Shown piece after piece: positions 62,551-64,000 of a stretch of DNA of 64,000 bases. The notes beneath the pieces were generated by a model. That model made no database searches and was not told the origin of the DNA. It saw nothing but the letters and a program-made list of their open reading frames with translations. This DNA is from Streptomyces sp. NBC_00490 (GTDB lineage: Bacteria > Actinomycetota > Actinomycetes > Streptomycetales > Streptomycetaceae): the NCBI RefSeq assembly GCF_036013645.1, contig NZ_CP107869.1:1798001-1862000 (forward strand). The letters are read 5' to 3'. Each line of letters opens with the position of its first letter. Position 1 is the stretch's first letter. Both the position numbers and the translations under genes were made by a program.

Positions 62551-63024
62551 TCAAACCGCCTCCCCCAGCGCCGCGATGACGTCCGCCTTGCGCGGCTGCC
62601 CGCTGGCCCGCCGCACCACACGGCCGTCGGCGTCCAGCACGAGCACGGTCGGCGTCTTGAGGATGTCGAGTTCGCGTACGAGGTCCAGATGCGCCTCGGC
62701 GTCGATCTCGATGTGGGCGACTCCGGGCACCATCTCGACCACCTCGCCCAGGATCCGCTTGGTGGCACGGCAGGGCGCGCAGAAGGCGCTGGAGAACTGC
62801 ACGAGCGTGGCGCGCTCCCCCAACTCCCCGCCCAGTTCGGCCGCGCCGAGCCGCTTGCCGTCGTCACGCCCGCGCACGCGTACTCTCCCGCTCCGCCGCT
62901 TGTGCAGCACTCCGTAGGCGCTCGCGGCGACGAGCACCATCACACACACCACAACTCCGGCCATCACCCAGCTCCAGCGTTCACGAGACTGCAAAGATTC
63001 CCGGCGCCGCTGACCGTTCCCCAT
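62551..63024 (-). CDS. Membrane-anchored thioredoxin-family protein
   Basis: 157 residues from ATG 63024. One membrane helix (about 20-40, MAGVVVCVMVLVAASAYGV) with a basic N-terminus in the cytoplasm, then a thioredoxin domain with the active site FCAPCRATKRIL (CxxC) and the cis-Pro region LKTPTVLVLDADG, predicted outside. A start 18 bp upstream would overlap the divergent gene. It is paired with a DUF4395 gene, a known combination. Confidence 0.85.
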   Translation of the reverse strand: MGNGQRRRESLQSRERWSWVMAGVVVCVMVLVAASAYGVLHKRRSGRVRVRGRDDGKRLGAAELGGELGERATLVQFSSAFCAPCRATKRILGEVVEMVPGVAHIEIDAEAHLDLVRELDILKTPTVLVLDADGRVVRRASGQPRKADVIAALGEAV

Positions 63025-63040
63025 GCGGAATGCTTGATTC
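63025..63040. promoter_or_regulatory. Sixteen-bp divergent region of the thioredoxin/DUF4395 pair
   Basis: Only 16 bp separate the two start codons. GAAT and ATTC occur near each end. No ribosome-binding site fits either gene, so both are inferred to be leaderless with -10 elements inside this interval or the opposing gene. Confidence 0.35.
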
Positions 63041-63454
63041 ATGGACATCGACGTGAGGGGACCGCGCTTCGGGGCGGCCGTGACGACCCTAGTACTGGCG
63101 GTCGTACTGATCACCGGCAACGTGTGGCTCCTGGCCTGGCAGACCCTGGCGTTCGCGCTGGGCGCGGCGGGCGGAGTGGCCCGCTCGCCGTACGGCTGGC
63201 TGTTCCGCAAGGCCGTACGGCCCCGGATCGGCCCGCCGACCGAGTTCGAGGCGCCTCAGCCGCCACGGTTCGCTCAGGCCGTCGGGCTCGCGTTCGCCGT
63301 CGTGGGGCTCGTCGGTTACGCGCTCGGACCGACGTGGCTGGGACTCGCCGCGACCGGTGCGGCGCTCGCGGCCGCGTTTCTCAACTCCGCGTTCGGGTAC
63401 TGCCTCGGCTGCGAGATGTACCTACTCGTACGGCGGGCGACGGTACGCGCATAG
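63041..63454 (+). CDS. DUF4395-domain membrane protein
   Basis: 137 residues with about four membrane helices. FGYCLGCEMYLL near the end has a CxxC motif. The family is widely seen beside thioredoxin-like genes, consistent with a role in membrane redox chemistry. Start ATG 63041, no ribosome-binding site. Confidence 0.82.
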   Translation: MDIDVRGPRFGAAVTTLVLAVVLITGNVWLLAWQTLAFALGAAGGVARSPYGWLFRKAVRPRIGPPTEFEAPQPPRFAQAVGLAFAVVGLVGYALGPTWLGLAATGAALAAAFLNSAFGYCLGCEMYLLVRRATVRA

Positions 63455-63645
63455 TAAAGGCGGCGTAAAAGCACGAGGTGGATCAAGCAGGCGACGTGAC
63501 AAGGATCTCGCCGTTCACGGGCACGAGGACTGGCCCCCGGTCCGTTCTTGGGGCACGATCTGCGAGATGCCGTAAACCTACGGCGCCGTAACTTTCCCGC
63601 CGGGAACCGTCTTTCCCAGCAGAGAAGGAAGGGTCCACCCCGTCC

Positions 63646-64000
63646 ATGGCAGAGCTTGTCTATCGACCCGCTATCGGCCTCGCGCGCACGCTGTTCAAGG
63701 CGTGGGACCTCAAGATCGATTGCCAGGGTTCGGAGAACATCCCGCGCACGGGCGGCGCCGTGCTGGTGAGCAACCACATCAGCTACCTGGACTTCATCTT
63801 CGACGGCCTCGCGGCGCTCCCGCAGAAACGACTCGTGCGCTTCATGGCGAAGGAGTCCGTCTTCCGGCACAAGATCTCCGGACCGCTGATGCGCGGGATG
63901 AAGCACATCCCCGTGGACCGCAAGCAGGGTGAGACCGCGTACCAGCACGCGCTGGATTCGCTGCGCTCCGGCGAGATCGTCGGGGTCTTCCCGGAAGCCA
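63646..64000 (+). CDS. PlsC-type acyltransferase, 5' part only
   Basis: 118 residues are visible, running off the window. The acyltransferase motif NHISYLDF (HX4D, His 44 and Asp 49) is present, followed by MKHIPVDRK and the start of the FPEG motif. It is a 1-acyl-sn-glycerol-3-phosphate acyltransferase or relative acting in phospholipid synthesis. AAGGAAGGG lies about 12 nt upstream of the ATG. 63455-63645 holds no other supported gene. Confidence 0.85.
   Translation, partial: MAELVYRPAIGLARTLFKAWDLKIDCQGSENIPRTGGAVLVSNHISYLDFIFDGLAALPQKRLVRFMAKESVFRHKISGPLMRGMKHIPVDRKQGETAYQHALDSLRSGEIVGVFPEA

Overview
The window is high-GC actinobacterial DNA, almost certainly from Streptomyces or a close relative. 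The evidence is the strong G/C bias at third codon positions, many GTG starts, many genes that look leaderless (a TANNNT-like -10 about 6-7 nt before the start codon), tightly packed operons with 1-4 bp overlaps, and typical Streptomyces families (SARP regulator, DrrAB exporter, DUF4097, DUF6629, DUF6332, DUF6986, mycothiol-dependent and F420-type enzymes). No tRNA, rRNA, CRISPR array, phage or insertion sequence was recognised.

1-8.7 kb: the 3' end of a type I polyketide synthase (KR tail, ACP, thioesterase with a cysteine in the nucleophile position) is followed 37 bp later by a flavin-dependent halogenase, so the left edge is part of a halogenated-polyketide gene cluster. A convergent LLM-type oxidoreductase and an MFS transporter follow. 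Next comes a ribbon-helix-helix regulator preceded by two helically phased arrays of a TGGYRCCA octamer, a DUF4097 protein and a DrrA/DrrB-type ABC exporter.

8.7-14.7 kb: a six-gene ebo-type operon on the minus strand (UbiA-like EboC, an extra TIM-barrel isomerase, EboA, TatD-like EboB, EboE, phosphodiesterase-like EboF). No EboD gene is visible.

14.7-21.2 kb: a resorcinol/hydroxyquinol catabolic operon (FAD monooxygenase, intradiol dioxygenase, maleylacetate reductase) with a YceI-type fourth gene. A divergent regulator resembles NtrC-type activators but has only a remnant AAA module.

21-34.4 kb: sortase, secreted ricin-lectin/beta-helix protein, ThuA plus Gfo/Idh pair, GCS2-type ligase, VOC protein, and a LacI-controlled Gfo/Idh plus TIM-barrel isomerase plus nitronate monooxygenase operon, followed by a DUF6629 membrane protein and an MFS protein.

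34.4-48.7 kb: mycothiol-dependent enzyme, MarR/DHA2 exporter pair, two-component system, MMPL exporter divergent from a SARP regulator, TetR regulator divergent from a deazaflavin-dependent nitroreductase, geranylgeranyl-reductase-family enzyme, M20 peptidase, kinase-like protein and an AAA-NUDIX fusion.

48.7-64 kb: small secreted peptide, HEAT-repeat/metzincin pair with six near-identical 44-residue propeller-like repeats, ROK kinase divergent from a LacI regulator, a protein with a 56-residue (168 bp) repeat array at its N-terminus, Ser/Thr kinase, DUF7660, DUF6986 aldolase, Tat-exported phosphatase-like enzyme, EtfA/EtfB, flavin reductase, thioredoxin/DUF4395 pair with only 16 bp between the two starts, and the start of a PlsC-type acyltransferase cut by the window end. 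Start codons were chosen from ribosome-binding sites, conserved N-termini and overlaps; leaderless calls are inference from sequence only.
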